The position numbers and the translations under genes were made by a program. Of a stretch of DNA of 64,000 nt, positions 1 through 11,835 are shown piece by piece (position 1 is the stretch's first letter; every line of letters starts with the position of its first letter). The DNA is from Pachyseris speciosa. Lineage: Eukaryota; Cnidaria; Anthozoa; Scleractinia; Pachyseridae. The notes beneath the pieces are model-generated. The model saw only the letters and a list, made by a program, of their open reading frames with translations, searched no databases and was not told where the DNA came from. The DNA is taken from positions 770,001 through 834,000 of the forward strand of contig JAEMWC010000077.1 in the NCBI GenBank assembly GCA_016490735.1, written 5' to 3'.

Positions 1-1366
1 GCCTGAGTGCTTCTGGGATATTTAACATAACAGTTTTTTTTAAATGCAGCTAAAAATTTAGGCAAATGTTCCATATCTTTTCTGGTTCATCCAGGTTGAG
101 GTCCTGGCATCACTGTGTGCCTGAGTGCTTCTGGGATATATAACATGAATAGTTTTACGAAGTGCAGACAAAAAACTAGGCAAATGTTCTATATCTTTTC
201 TGGTTCATCCAGGTTGAGGTCCTGGCATCACTGTATGCCTGAGTGCTTCTGGGATATTTAACATAACAGTTTTTTTTTAATGCAGCTAAAAATTTAGGCA
301 AATGTTCTATATCTTTTCTGGTTCATCCAGGTTGAGGTCCTGGCATCAATGTATGCCTGAGTGCTTCTGGGATATATAACATGAATCGTTTTTTGAAGTG
401 CAGATAAAAATCTAGGCAAATGTTCTATATCTTTTCTGGTTCACCCAGGTTGAAGTCCTGGCATCACTGTATGCCTGAGTGCTTCTGGGATATTTAACAT
501 AACAGTTTTTTTTAAATGCAGCTAAAAATTTAGGCAAATGTTCCATATCTTTTCTGGTTCATCCAGGTTGAGGTCCTGGCATCACTGTATGCCTGAGTGC
601 TTCTGGGATATTTAACATAACAGTTTTTTTTTAATGCAGCTAAAAAGTTAGGCAAACGTTCTATATCTTTTCTGGTTCATCCAGGTTGAGGTCCTGGCAT
701 CAATGTATGCCTGAGTGCTTCTGGGATATATAACATGAATAGTTTTTTGAAGTGCAGATAAAAATCTAGGCAAATGTTCTATATCTTTTCTGGTTCACCC
801 AGGTTGAAGTCCTGGCATCACTGTATGCCTGAGTGCTTCTGGGATATTTAACATAACAGTTTTTTTTAAATGCAGCTAAAAATTTAGGCAAATGTTCTAT
901 ATCTTTTCTGGTTCATCCAGGTTGAGGTCCTGGCATCACTGTATGCCTGAGTGCTTCTGGGATATATAACATGAATAGTTTTTTGAAGTGCAGATAAAAA
1001 TCTAGGCAAATGTTCTATATCTTTTCTGGTTCACCCAGGTTGAAGTCCTGGCATCACTGTATGCCTGAGCGCTTCTGGGATATTTAACATAGCAGTTTTT
1101 TTTAAATGCAGATAAAAATTTAGGCAAATGTTCTATATCTTTTCTGGTTCATCCAGGTTGAGGTCCTGGCATCACTGTATGCCTGAGTGCTTCTGGGATA
1201 TATAACATGAACATTTTTTAAAGTGCAGTTAAATGTAGGAAAATGTTCTATATCTTTTCTGGTTCATCCAGGTTGAGGTCCTGGCATCACTATATGCCTG
1301 AGTGCTTCTGGGATATATAACATGATCAGTTTTATGAAATGCACATACAAATCTAGGCAAATGTTG
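1..1366. repeat. 118-bp satellite array with alternating unit types
   Basis: About 11.6 tandem copies of a unit of roughly 118 bp, each beginning GCCTGAGTGCTTCTGGGATAT and containing a conserved half (GGTTCATCCAGGTTGAGGTC). The other half has two versions: type A (TTTAACATAACAG, then GCAGCTAAAAATTTAGG) and type B (TATAACATGAATAG, then GCAGATAAAAATCTAGG). The order is roughly A B A B A A B A B A B B, so the array has a higher-order structure. It is cut by the window edge, so its true length is unknown. No reading frame is maintained. Confidence 0.95.
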
Positions 1367-1978
1367 TAAGCAGGTTTAATGACCAAAACGTTTTACAGTT
1401 GGTACATTTCTTTGCAGAACAATAACACGTTCGGATGAAATGTTTTTTGTTTTTCGATAACGTTTTCCTTACTTTAATGCCCTTCAGACTAATTTAGTCC
1501 TTGGAGAGTTCGCCAGCATTTTCCAAGTTAAACAAATTTTAACAATCGGGAGAGAATTAGAAAAAGGAGAAGTTGTATTTTGAAATGATGATTTCGATAC
1601 CGTCGCCGTTGTCGCTTTTCCTGCCAAGGTCGGTTTCGGAAGTCGAATAGTGAAACTTCCATTTCGACGTCTGCCGAGGTTATTGAGGAATTATTCAACG
1701 AGAATTTTATCAGTTCCTAGGGAAACCATACGGATAGTAAAACTTTTGTTCATGGGCACGCAACGATATCACATATTGAAGCGAATTATTTTAGCTCAGT
1801 GATGTTAATTTACTTTCACAGCGTTTAAGAAGAGTAATACTTGCAGACTGATTTGTGTATATTACTCCCAAATATGTTCACTATTACCATGTATTGCAAG
1901 TATCTTTGATTTAGGAATACAAGCGAATTTTAATTAGCGTTCAAAAGAGATATATATCCCTCCAAAAACAAAACACAT
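1367..1978. other. Non-coding stretch, nothing recognised
   Basis: Unique-looking AT-rich DNA without an open frame of interest on either strand. I see no RNA gene, repeat or motif that I can support. Confidence 0.5.
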
Positions 1979-2210
1979 AATAGGGCTGTTTATACGAGAG
2001 AAAATAAGCCACGGATTACTCTGGCCGCGGCTTACAGAAGATGCGAAAGGAACCATTTATACAAGTAAAAACTCCTAGGCCAGGATAAGCCGCAGCTTGA
2101 GAAAGCCATGAATGTAGATTTTGTACCATTTATACGGAGTGTTCGTGTCTTATGTAATCCGTGGCCAGAGTAAGCCGCGGCTTATTTTCTCTCGTATAAA
2201 CAGCCCTATT
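1979..2210. mobile_element. MITE with about 55-bp terminal inverted repeats
   Basis: The ends are inverted copies: AATAGGGCTGTTTATACGAG at the left and its reverse complement at the right, with similarity continuing for about 55 bp through AAAATAAGCC and a CCGCGGCTTA-like stretch. Total length is about 232 bp with no coding potential, as expected for a non-autonomous DNA transposon. The outermost AATA/TATT may be target duplication or part of the repeat; I cannot decide. The superfamily is not assigned. Confidence 0.85.
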
Positions 2211-2623
2211 GTTTTTCCCATATTGCATGCGAAAGAGAAACAAAGAAAACTTGAGTCTTTGGTTGTAATTTAGTGCTATTTTCTGGAACCGGTGAGCCTA
2301 CCTCAAGAGTAATTATTCACCAAAACCAAAACAAACTATTGGGTATCGTTTTCCGGTTCCTGCAGTCACTTTTCGAGTGCATCAGGTCTAAAGATAGAAT
2401 TTAATTAAACTCTCGTCATAAATAAACGATCGCGTTTAAGGATTATGGTAGATAAGCGTGAAAATTGACGCCCATATCAAACAGAAACGAATACCAGACG
2501 CGATTCAATTACATTGGAATGTTCAGAGTAGCTGGATATCCTGCTGAGATTGGTGGCAAATTGCCCCCTATCTCAGCGGGATCCAGTGGTATTTTTGTGG
2601 TTGCTAAGAACCTCTGGCTCGTT
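2211..2623. other. Non-coding stretch, nothing recognised
   Basis: No supportable gene or repeat. Short open frames here are not conserved-looking and lack any domain signal. Confidence 0.4.
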
Positions 2624-2915
2624 ATGCCTCTGAACTGGCGGGAGGCACGCCTCATACAGTTCAGTGTAACATACATGTAATCTCTCTTTCTCTCTCTCTA
2701 GTTTAACCCCCCTGCACTGGCGGGTGGCACGCCTCATACGGTTCAGTGTAACATACATGTAATCTCTCTCTCTCTATAGTTTAATTCCTCCCTACTAGCG
2801 GGTGGAACGCCTTATGTTGTCCAGTGTAGCATTTGTGTAATCTGTCTTTCTCTCTGTCTAGTTTAAACCCTCTGAACTGGCGGGGGGCACGCCTCGTACA
2901 GTTCAGTGTAACATA
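2624..2915. repeat. Tandem repeat, four copies of about 80 bp
   Basis: Four degenerate copies start near 2626, 2711, 2789 and 2870. Each has a CTGAACTGGCGGG-like start, then GGCACGCCTCATAC, CAGTGTAACATACATGTAATC and a pyrimidine-rich TCTCTCTTTCTCTC tract. The third copy is the most diverged. Confidence 0.85.
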
Positions 2916-4049
2916 AAACATTAGTAACTCCAATTGTGAGTTATACCAGCAGCCGTTTGGAATGAAAATATAATTTTCCAGTGTTTATAAGAAACGATAA
3001 AGCTAAGGGACGTAAATTATACAACTTCTGCGGCAATTGCAATAGAAAGGATACCTTTTTCATGCCGTTAAATGTTCAGTGGCGATGGGCTGGCAAGCTT
3101 GGCCCTGAAAAGTTCACGGCCACTGACGTTTTTAGCGTTTTTCAGGTCGCTTTAGTACCAGCTCGTTTTTGCAAAGAAAACGTTAACATTTTGCAATAAA
3201 ATACATATCTTTTGAAGATACAGTATTGTCTGCACTTGATTTATCGACAGACACTTTGTGGTCCAGCTTTTGTTCACTTTTTATAGACATTTTGTTGGGA
3301 TTTTGTGTTCTGGCGTTTCATCCTGGTTTGTTTCCCTCTGTCTTTTACAGAGAAAATATGAAGATTTTGCTGAGATTTCATATGGTACTCCTTGTATATT
3401 TTACAAACATTACACCCACTTTTTATTAACATTGTGTGCTTTTTATTTGTGTACATTTTATTAACATTTCATGCAGTTATTTTGGTTCGATTTTTACGAA
3501 GATTTTATGGACATTTTATGTTCTTTATTTTACAGAGTTTTTTCCTAGAGTTTTTTTTACAGAGAATACCTTGAGATTTTACAAGGATTTTTACAAAGTT
3601 TATGAAATCTCTGTAAATTTTGCTTACAATTTACACAGAAAACATTGAGATTTCACAGACATTTAATGGGATCTGGACGCGTAAAATTCTGTCGAATCTA
3701 CAGACATTTTATAGGGTTCATAAAATCTCTGTAAGTGTGCACGTTTACAGACATTGCAATTTACAAAGGAAATGTATACATTTTACAGAGATTTGACAAA
3801 CTTTTTTGAAGTCTGTAAATGGTTCAAGTTTTCCAGTGGGTAAGGTGAGAAAAATAAAGATTTTAAGGTGATTAAGAATAAAATTTGGAGGTTAAAAATC
3901 AATGGTCAAACACCAAGCAGTCCGCCCTAAATCTGACATGTACCCGCGTTGTAGTGGACTGTCTGAGTGTTTGTGTGTGCCTTATCTTCCCTTGATAATG
4001 TTTTCATGAAATCCCTTTTTATTTCATTAATATCTAGGTATATTGCCCT
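2916..4049. other. AT-rich simple-sequence region, no gene
   Basis: From about 3180 to 3840 the + strand is rich in short, imperfect repeats around TTTTACAGAGA and CTGTAAATT, which create several overlapping Phe/Tyr-rich open frames. These frames overlap each other on both strands and look like composition artefacts. No RNA gene is seen. Confidence 0.6.
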
Positions 4050-4810
4050 CTTAAAGGGACAGTCTCGTAGATTTTTAGTAATGAACCTGGGTGTTTCTAA
4101 ATGAAAAAAGGAAAAGAAATGCCTTTTTTTCCTCAAAAACTGCCATTTTAGCTCACGGAAACTATTCTTAATTCTTTTTTGGGTAAGCGCGCTTAGCTAA
4201 GATGCAAATGAATGATACAAGAATTTTAAGATGTCGGGCCGACTGTTCCAAGTTCTTAGATGAATTGGGTATAACTTATTGTGGCCTGGCGTTTCCGTGA
4301 AATTTTACTTGATTTCATCTCACTGGTGACCCAGAAGCAATTCAAAAACGAAAAAAGACGCGGAAAATTAATAAAGTAAATTTAGACTTACGACATACGA
4401 TGTTATAAATGTAGATAAAGTGGGATGGGAACAGAGAGTGGTATTCAAACCTCGTTCTTCCGATTTTGAGTTCGTCTATTTGATCGACAACCATTTTCTG
4501 CAAACACAGCTTGGAGTTCCAAATTGTTCTTTTGCTAGAAATAAAACTGTTTTCAAATCCCGAAGTATTATAACAGTTTGAAGTTGTGCTGTATTATCTT
4601 GAGCCAAAATCCATTAAGGTACACATCAACCTTTCCAAGCACTGACTTTCCATGCCAATATAAAAAAGAAAAAAAAAACTATCGAGAAAAGAAGGCAGTT
4701 GTAAAGATAACATCCTTGCCGACAATGAGGACTTACGCATTTCTGAAAGGTTCAAGCTGCAAGGTTCATTTGGGAAGCGTTAAAGGGAACCTCCGTTGTT
4801 ACAACAAGTT
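4050..4810 (+). repeat. Dispersed repeat copy 1 (partner at 35995-36850)
   Basis: This segment aligns collinearly by eye with 35995-36850. Shared landmarks include TTAAAGGGACAG-type starts, TTCTTAATTCTTTTTTGGGT, GATGCAAATGAATGATA, ATCTCACTGGTGAC, CTGCAAACACAGCTTGGAG and the end GCGTTAAAGGGAACCTCC. Divergence is visible throughout, so both copies are old. No coding frame is shared, so I read it as a non-autonomous interspersed repeat. Confidence 0.8.
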
Positions 4811-5811
4811 ATACGTCATCAAGTCCAAATTGGGCTCCTCGGGGAAATTTAGAAGCGGAAATTGGCGATGATGATGTTTTTTTTTAATTATTTTTTCTTT
4901 CACACTTAAATGTTTATCCATGTTTTAAAACAAAATTTGAAATAAAAGGTCGAGATAACGGTAAAAGTGTTGAAATCCTTAGAAACAACGACTTTCTTTA
5001 ATGTTTCAGACATGTTTCGACGGTACATCCGTCATCGTCAGTGTGACATTAGAGATAACAATAGTTCGTTACATTGTGTTACGATAACAATTGTTCATTG
5101 TAACATTACGTTTGATAAAATTTAAAGATAAACGGTTAAACAGTGTGTGCGCGCACCTGACCTTAAACAGCCGGTCGAGCTGCCTATAAGGAAGGTGACA
5201 AATTGATGTATTTCATCTGCTTATGCAGGTCAGGCTTCTCTCATTTTATGCACAAAGATTCCTTTAAGCTTAACTTGAAATCTAGTAGCCGCGGAGTCTA
5301 AAACTTTGAAACAAGCAACTGAGCAAGAGCTACGACAAGACTCTGAACTCTTTAAATGTTTAAAGACGTGAGAGGATCTGTCCAATGATAAGTGTTGGTG
5401 GACGCGCGTAGAGAAATGTCGGCTAGTTTCACCGATGCACAAAATTTGCACAGGAAAATTGATACACAACGCGCGTACGGAGCCTATCAGGGAGTGGATC
5501 CGTTTACCTTTAAATTTTATCAAGCGTAATGTTACAACGAACACTTGTTATCGTAACACTATGTAACGAACTATTGTTATCTTTACTGTCACACTGACGA
5601 TGACGGCCAACGCTTTTGAATGAATGCTGACGAATGCTAGCCAACACTTTTGCTGTTATCTCGACCTTTTATTTCAAATTTTGTTTTAAAACGTGGATAA
5701 ACATTTAAGTGTGAAAAAAAAAGTTATAATAATAATATCATCATCGCCAATTTCCGCCTCTAAATTTCCTCGGGGAGCCCAATTTGGACTTGATGACGTA
5801 TAATGGTTGCC
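4811..5811. mobile_element. Fold-back element with long inverted arms around a Penelope-like remnant
   Basis: The left arm (about 4811-5140) and right arm (about 5485-5811) are inverted copies. Examples are GTCCAAATTGGGCTCCTCGG against its complement near 5780, AAATAAAAGGTCGAGATAAC against the complement near 5660, and the GTAACATTACG/CGTAATGTTAC pair inside. The arms differ by several substitutions and small indels. The central part encodes a GIY-YIG-like fragment on the minus strand. Inverted terminal-repeat arrangements around a single GIY-YIG domain are typical of Penelope-like retroelements; assignment of the whole unit is inference. Confidence 0.65.
5230..5454 (-). pseudogene. GIY-YIG endonuclease fragment, Penelope-like retroelement
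   Basis: On the minus strand this frame reads through a CIGETSRHFSTRVHQHL segment followed by SHVFKHLKSSESC and CFKVLDSA. That is the pattern seen at the C-terminal end of reverse transcriptases of Penelope-like and related elements, where a GIY-YIG nuclease nicks the target. The N-terminal reverse transcriptase is absent, and the fragment sits between inverted arms, so it is a dead remnant. I cannot separate Penelope-like from other GIY-YIG-bearing retroelements without a search. Confidence 0.6.
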
Positions 5812-7369
5812 CTATTGTTTAACACAAAGGATTTTCTGCTTCATTTACTTCCTGATAGTAGCTGCAACCATTACACGTCATCAAATCCAAAATGGCCTCG
5901 CCCGGGAAATTTGAAAACGAAAATAGGCGATAACGATATCGATTTCTTTTTTACACTTTAATGTTATATCGACGTTTCAAAACAAACTTTAGAAGTTAGT
6001 ATTTATTTCCAACAATTTAGCGTGAATTTATTTCCAGCAATTTAGCGTGTTGTAAGAGTTGAGGTCCCCTTTAACAGGTTTCTGTTTTCGTGTTTACATG
6101 TGATTCCTTCACAATTCTAACGGGTAAACAGTAAGGACACGACAAGGCTGCTCTTTTAATATTTTGTACACAACATTGAGGTAAATGTGCCATCATGCTC
6201 ACTGCCATGTAATGCTTCGCTTCACGACACACTGAAATGTGATGAAATTCGTGGCGACCCAAAGAACAAGAAGTCTCAAAATGTTAGTAGGGGGCTTAGG
6301 CAACGGCGACGTCGATGGCAACGAAAACGTCTTTCATTTCAAAATTTTTGTAACTTGCTCTTTCATGATTATTCCAAATCTTTAACTTGAAAAATAAACA
6401 ATGCTAGCCAATTGTCTGGTACTAAATTACTTTATGCACGAGGGCAAACTCAGGGAAAAGAAAGAAGAATTTGCCGCCATGAGCTCACGTTCTCGAGAAA
6501 GCATAAAATTAGGTCAGTTCGCGTTCTTTTTTGCAGAGGTCCACGGGCAAAGAAATGTACCAAAATGTAAAACGCACGTGCAGTGCGATTGTTTTTCCTC
6601 ATTAAACCTGTTGTTTTGTGGTATTCTCGTCGCCGTTGTCGTCCATGTTGCTTATAATTAACCTCCTCAATCGTAACATTAATTAAGAATGCGACCTCAA
6701 ATATTTTAAAGATAAATTAGGAAGGATTGCATAGTCTTATTTTTTTCCGTTACCGACTTTTTTGGTGGCCATGTTTGTGCACCTCAAAACCTCTCAAAAG
6801 CACACCAACCCCATAGCAGTACGTACTATAATTTTCCGCAGAGAACTCTCATACTTAGCCTATGTCATGGCATTTTTACTGACCGATCTATTTTAAGACT
6901 ATCTTTTTCCGCGATAAAGGGTAACGAGAACTGCAACAGGAAAAAGGCCCTGCACGTGCAAATTCTTGTGATGTCATCGGGGCTCCTGTGGGAGTCTGAT
7001 ATTCGCAGGAAATTCAATCTAAAAGTAAATGGATGATGCATTGAGTACATGTTTTGTCAGGATTTGAATGAATAAAATGAATTTGTGAATTCGTATATAG
7101 CGCATGACGTGAGGTCGTTATTCAATTGAAATTTCCAACTGGATGGTTGATTAAACGGTAACGTCCTTAAAAGCTATCACAAATTAACTGTCGCAGATAA
7201 ATGTCTCCTAACAGATTGTGGAAGCGTAATAAATAATTAAAAACAAGAGGCTACAATTAGCCTAAACTCGGGCTTGCAAAAAACAGTATTGTATCCCTAA
7301 TTTAGCGGTAAAGAAAAGAATAGAGAGAAGTCTGTCTTTCTTACATCGGACGCATTGCGCTTAGCTTGT
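5812..7369. other. Non-coding stretch with diverged repeat fragments
   Basis: Positions 5860-6060 look like another, more diverged copy of the arm of the preceding fold-back element (TCATCAAATCCAAAATGG, then GGCGATAACGATATCG). The rest holds only scattered short frames with no domain signal. A GGCAACGGCGACGTCGATGG segment near 6299 looks like a piece of an interspersed repeat. Confidence 0.45.
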
Positions 7370-7640
7370 GTTGGAGTCTATTTCTTTGCAGTGTATATCC
7401 GTAGACCCCTATCAGATCAACATATATCACTTTAAAGTAACAACATTGCTTTACAGCGCAACCATTGAGAACAATAATAATAACACTTGTAAAAAAATAT
7501 TCATAAAAGAAGAAGAAAAGGAGAGACGAAAAAAAAAAGGGAAAAAAAAGCCCACGATAGGTTCCATTAGTACCTTTGGACCACTGAGGCTCAGCATAGC
7601 CGATGAGGTAAACATAGTGTATTTATTGTTTTTGCTTTGA
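7370..7640 (+). repeat. Dispersed repeat copy (partner at 12515-12780)
   Basis: Shares a series of blocks with 12515-12780: TTTCTTTGCAGTGTATAT, CACCCCTATCA-like, CAACATATATC, TTGCTTTACAGC, CAACCATT and an A-rich purine tract that follows. Non-coding and interspersed; family unknown. Confidence 0.7.
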
Positions 7641-9694
7641 CGAATATTTCTACTAAAGGCCTGTTCACATGGAGGAGGGGGACCCCAGGCAGGTGAGGTC
7701 CCCCACCTACCCGTGGTCCAAAAAAGCCAGCCTTCACATGCGACCCCGGGGCGCTGGGGTGAGGTTTAAAATGCTATTGCGTGGTCGCTAAGAACGTATA
7801 ATATATATATTTAGCCAAGCCTAAAAGCGGAGCTCCAAAAGCATTCTTTTTCTACTAACATTTACATATAATCTGCTTGTCATATAACCCATCTGACCTC
7901 ACTCAAGCTACAGACCAAATGCTGTAAAAATAGTATGGAAAGGTGATCTGAGCCAGTGGCACGGTGGACTTTGACCCCCCACGGATTTCCACCCTCCAGT
8001 CCAGATCTGCTTGTGGATCAGATTTGGAGCCCCTGGTTCAGAGCTGTTAGCAGACATGAACCCCCTTTTACGGATTTGGACCCCCATCCCTCCTAAAAAC
8101 AAGTGTTCTGTTGAGTAAGGTAATAAAAATTCCTTTGCACATTGAGTTTGGAGATGTTAAAAAAGCAAAATTAAAATATTGAGCTAAGTTATTTTTAAAA
8201 TAATCTTTAATACTTTGTGTAAAAAAGAACCTGCAATGCTAGTTTGCATCTATAAATTTTTAAAACGAAACATTTTTTAACAACTTAGAGCAATACCTAA
8301 GGACAGGTCTATTTCCTTGTTCAACTGTAGGCTACTTAGTCATGGTTTAGAGCCACTAGAAATTGGTGGAGAAGCCTGGTAATTTCTCCTTTGAATCAGT
8401 ATCACATCAGATATATAGTGATTCAGATCACCACTTTATGATGAGTGCAATTTCAATGATCCACAGCCTCCCATGAGACAGTCGGATATCAGAAATTGTG
8501 TATCCTCTGGATATATGTATGCCTCAAAAAAATTATGAAAGAAAGATACTTAGAAATCAATAAAAACATTTAGATGATATGAATTAAGATCAAGATATTT
8601 CTTTTGATCAGTTACTTCTTGACCTTACTATCACAAAAAAGCTGCTTGCTAACATTAAGCTCATCAATCAATGTTCCTACAGTGTTTTAAAAAAGAAATC
8701 CAGCTGCTTTTCTGGCCAGCCAAGAGCAAGACCAAGCAGCTTGATAATAGAATATTGGGCATTTGGTTGATACCACTATCAAGGTAATTAACAACGTAGT
8801 ATGAGGATTTAAGGTAATGATTCATCAAAGCAAAAGTGTGGGAAATCTGTGTTAGCCATCTTAACTTGATTTTCTATTTTGTATGGAAGGTAAGGACTAC
8901 TCCCACATTTCTCCATGTACATTTGGAATTGCACAACATACTTCATCAAACATCAGAAATCCCATTAAACATTAATGCCAAATGTCATCCAAACATCCCA
9001 CAAGATTGATGAGAAAGAGCTTACTTAAAGTTTAATTTTAAGTTTTAAGTTTAATAATACTTTGTCATGCGAATACAACTAAGTTGATACAAAACAAAAA
9101 AAAGTGCATGACTGGAGAATAATTGGGAGAAACTAAATTCTTATACAAAGAATACAATCTAATATTACACACTCTAAAAACTAAGAGGTGAAATTTAAAC
9201 GTGGCCCAAAGCTAACCTAATCAAATTAAATCGAGTATTTCTCTCTTACAAGTCACCCCTGATTTGAGATTGACACTAAAAATTAAGAAGTAAAATTGAA
9301 ATACAATCCAAAGCTAACCTCACAAGCTACATCAGATTTAAAATTGACACATATAATGTCATAGATAGGACTTAAAACTGTTTAAAGAAGGTGCATGCAT
9401 GATGTTCGATGAAATACCATTCCAGTCTGTTATGTAGCGATTAAAAAAAGAAAAGCTTAAGGCCATATATAAATTTAGAGCTGCCCACGCATGGCTTTAT
9501 TTGGGCAAGTTAAAATTTTGTCCAAAACAATTGAGCAGCAGCAGGGAAATCGAAGAGTTTTCGATAGCAAACGTTCGCAAAAAAAAAATTGACGGACATT
9601 CTTGAGTCCTAACTACTTTCAGATGAAAGCGTAAAGGAATTCAAAGCGGATCAAAAAAGAAAACACTACAAACGAACAAAGTGTTTGCTCGAAG

Positions 9695-10075
9695 AAGAGA
9701 AGGTGGAGAAATTAAACAAGTCTAGCTAGTAATAAAAATAGCTTGTACTGATTAAGCTAGAAAAATAGGTATTTATTTTGACATAAATGCCGCTAGAAAA
9801 GAAAATAAAGGGTACAAACTGATCGTTTATAGCAGTCAACTGGAATTGGCCGCGGTTCAGAAACAACAGAACAACAAACATATGACATGAAAGCAAAGCA
9901 AAATACGAATAATATTTCTTCGAAGATTCTTGGAGAAGGTGGAGAAATTAGACAAGTAACAAAAATATCTTTTATTAAGCTAGAAAAATTGCTTAGCAAT
10001 TTAGACATAAATGTCCGTAGAAATGACAAAAAAGAGGTCCGCACCTGATCGTTTAGAGCAGTCAACAGGAATCAC
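9695..10075. repeat. Two-copy tandem duplication, period about 236 bp
   Basis: Blocks AGGTGGAGAAATTA, TTAAGCTAGAAAAAT, GACATAAATG and CTGATCGTTTA-AGCAGTCAAC occur in the same order near 9701-9845 and 9937-10070. The copies differ by small indels. This is internal to the 3.7-kb transposon. Confidence 0.75.
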
Positions 10076-10233
10076 TGAGGCAGCAATCACTCGGAAGGGC
10101 TTTTATAGTTTTACTGTTACTTACAGATCAATGCTATTTATGTCCATTCGAAAGAAAAATACAGGTTTGATTCCTGAACAAAAGTAACAACGATTAAACC
10201 AAATATTGAGCTTCGATTTATTTAATTTACCTC

Positions 10234-10546
10234 ACTGTCCTGTGTTGTAGAGGTTTCTACCACTTGAAAATACGTCAGTTTCAGTAAAGTAAAAACAAGC
10301 ATCCGCAAAAATAGCAAACGGTTTGTCCAAAGAAAGAGCTTCTTCCACAGAGTTTGAGCTACTCGTTCCTTCCATTAACACCGGTGAACTGTTTAGTGAC
10401 CTTTGTTGGTGAGATGCAAGATGCCGTGGTAAAGTGAAAGCCCTTAAGCGTTGAATTATTTTGTTTTCAACCACACAACCGATCCAAGTTTGAAGCTTAT
10501 CCTGAGAAAAATCTTTCGCCCTTCTTTTCGTCACTTGAAAATTCAC
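10234..10546 (-). CDS. Possible first exon, unknown product
   Basis: A 104-residue minus-strand frame begins with ATG at 10546 and runs to a GTAAAT sequence near 10234 that could be a splice donor. The protein is basic at its start (KRRAKDFSQDK) and contains no domain I recognise. It lies inside the 3.7-kb transposon, so it could be part of a transposon-encoded gene. No downstream exon could be identified. This is a weak call. Confidence 0.25.
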
Positions 10547-11049
10547 CTTCCGGAGTATCTTTTGACAAGTTCTTGATTTTTATGCTTTTTACGCGAATTT
10601 AAAGACAAACTTTAATCGAAGAAGATGAAGTTGTTTTGCTCGAAATTAAGATACCAACTGAATGTGAAATTACGAGCCGCAGAAAGCGCACGAAAAATTA
10701 AGCCTCGTTTTGGTTTGAGTGTCCCAAATCTGGCTTGAGCCTGCGATCCAATCGAAAGCAATTGCCTGATCAGCGGTCAACTTCAAATAACAGTTGACCT
10801 CGATGAGGTATTAACTTGAGCCCACGATGTGGTCACGTGACACTGGTCAGCGGATACCTTGTTTTGACAGGTGTCAATTGGCTATAAGATGGATGTCCAG
10901 TATCACAGCCGTACGCTGTAAACTAACTGGGCAGCTGGGCCATGTTGGATTATTATGATTATTATTAGGATATTATTAATTATTGTGCGACTCCGTCGTC
11001 GTCGTCGCGTCGTGCGGTGACGCCCCCGAGCAATACCGCTAGCCGTGAT

Positions 11050-11081
<32 letters not shown>

Positions 11082-11366
11082 AGATATGGTGCTCCGCCGG
11101 AGCTCCGCTATTAACAAAAGAATTCAGAGATAATTGCCGGGATGAATCTCACCCCACCCCACCTCCAGCATTCACATGGAGAAAACTCATTCCAGCTAAG
11201 TGGGTTACCCGCCCTGGCTAACCGGGTAACCCGCCTCGGTGAGGTACCCAACCTCACATGTGAACGCTATCGAGAAAAAAAGAGAGATTGTTTAGAGAGA
11301 TTGGTAACCCCACCTAGGTGGGGGACCTCACCTGCCTGCGGTCCCCCACCTACGTGTGAACAGGCC

Positions 11367-11835
11367 CTACGTGTTTGAGAAAGGAAACGATTCTCAAATG
11401 ATGTAGGATTTTTTTCGCATAAACGTTAATGGAGTCTTGGTGAAATGTAGGAGAAAAAATAATCTGTTTACAAATACGTCATTTGAAACATAAGAAAGAG
11501 AGTAAGGTTTCTGCGGTCAGTTTCACGTCACGTAAGTAAAACTAAAATTGCTTATCATTCAAAAAGTAATGTCCAGCAATTGAGATATTGTGGGAAAATA
11601 GTAGATAAACTACCTGTCAAAGTCTCAGGGGGTGTTATATCCCGTACTTGAGTTATTCAACAAAATGTACCATCGCTCAAAATTAATTTAGTATGGAGCG
11701 GCCACGGGGAAACACGGCAGTCTTATTAAAAACCATCTGGAGTTCAGTTTGGTCATGTTACAAGTTTTCTTCTCGCTGTTGAACTTGCAAGCATTCGTAT
11801 GGACACTTCTTTTAACATATTAGTTGTTCAGACTT
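11367..11835. other. Non-coding stretch, nothing recognised
   Basis: No gene, RNA or repeat that I can support. Confidence 0.4.

Larger units (their letters stand above)
7658..11366. mobile_element. 3.7-kb DNA transposon with 51-bp terminal inverted repeats
   Basis: The left end (7658-7708, GGCCTGTTCACATGG...) and the right end (11316-11366) are inverted copies with a handful of mismatches, including the block CAGGCAGGTGAGGTCCCCCACCT. Just inside the right end lie further internal copies of the GGTGAGGT motif. I found no clean target duplication. No transposase domain is recognisable, although a possible exon lies at 10234-10546 on the minus strand. It may be a degenerate or non-autonomous member; superfamily not assigned. 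Confidence 0.7.

Noticed and set aside
1..1366. CRISPR array
   Set aside because: Whole units repeat without unique spacers, and the genome is eukaryotic; it is satellite DNA.
3226..3648. Group of overlapping Phe/Tyr-rich frames
   Set aside because: They lie in simple AT-rich repeats on both strands and have no domain; composition artefacts.
7658..11366. CTAC at 7650 and 11367 as target duplication
   Set aside because: The left copy is separated from the inverted repeat by four bases, so it does not flank the element cleanly.
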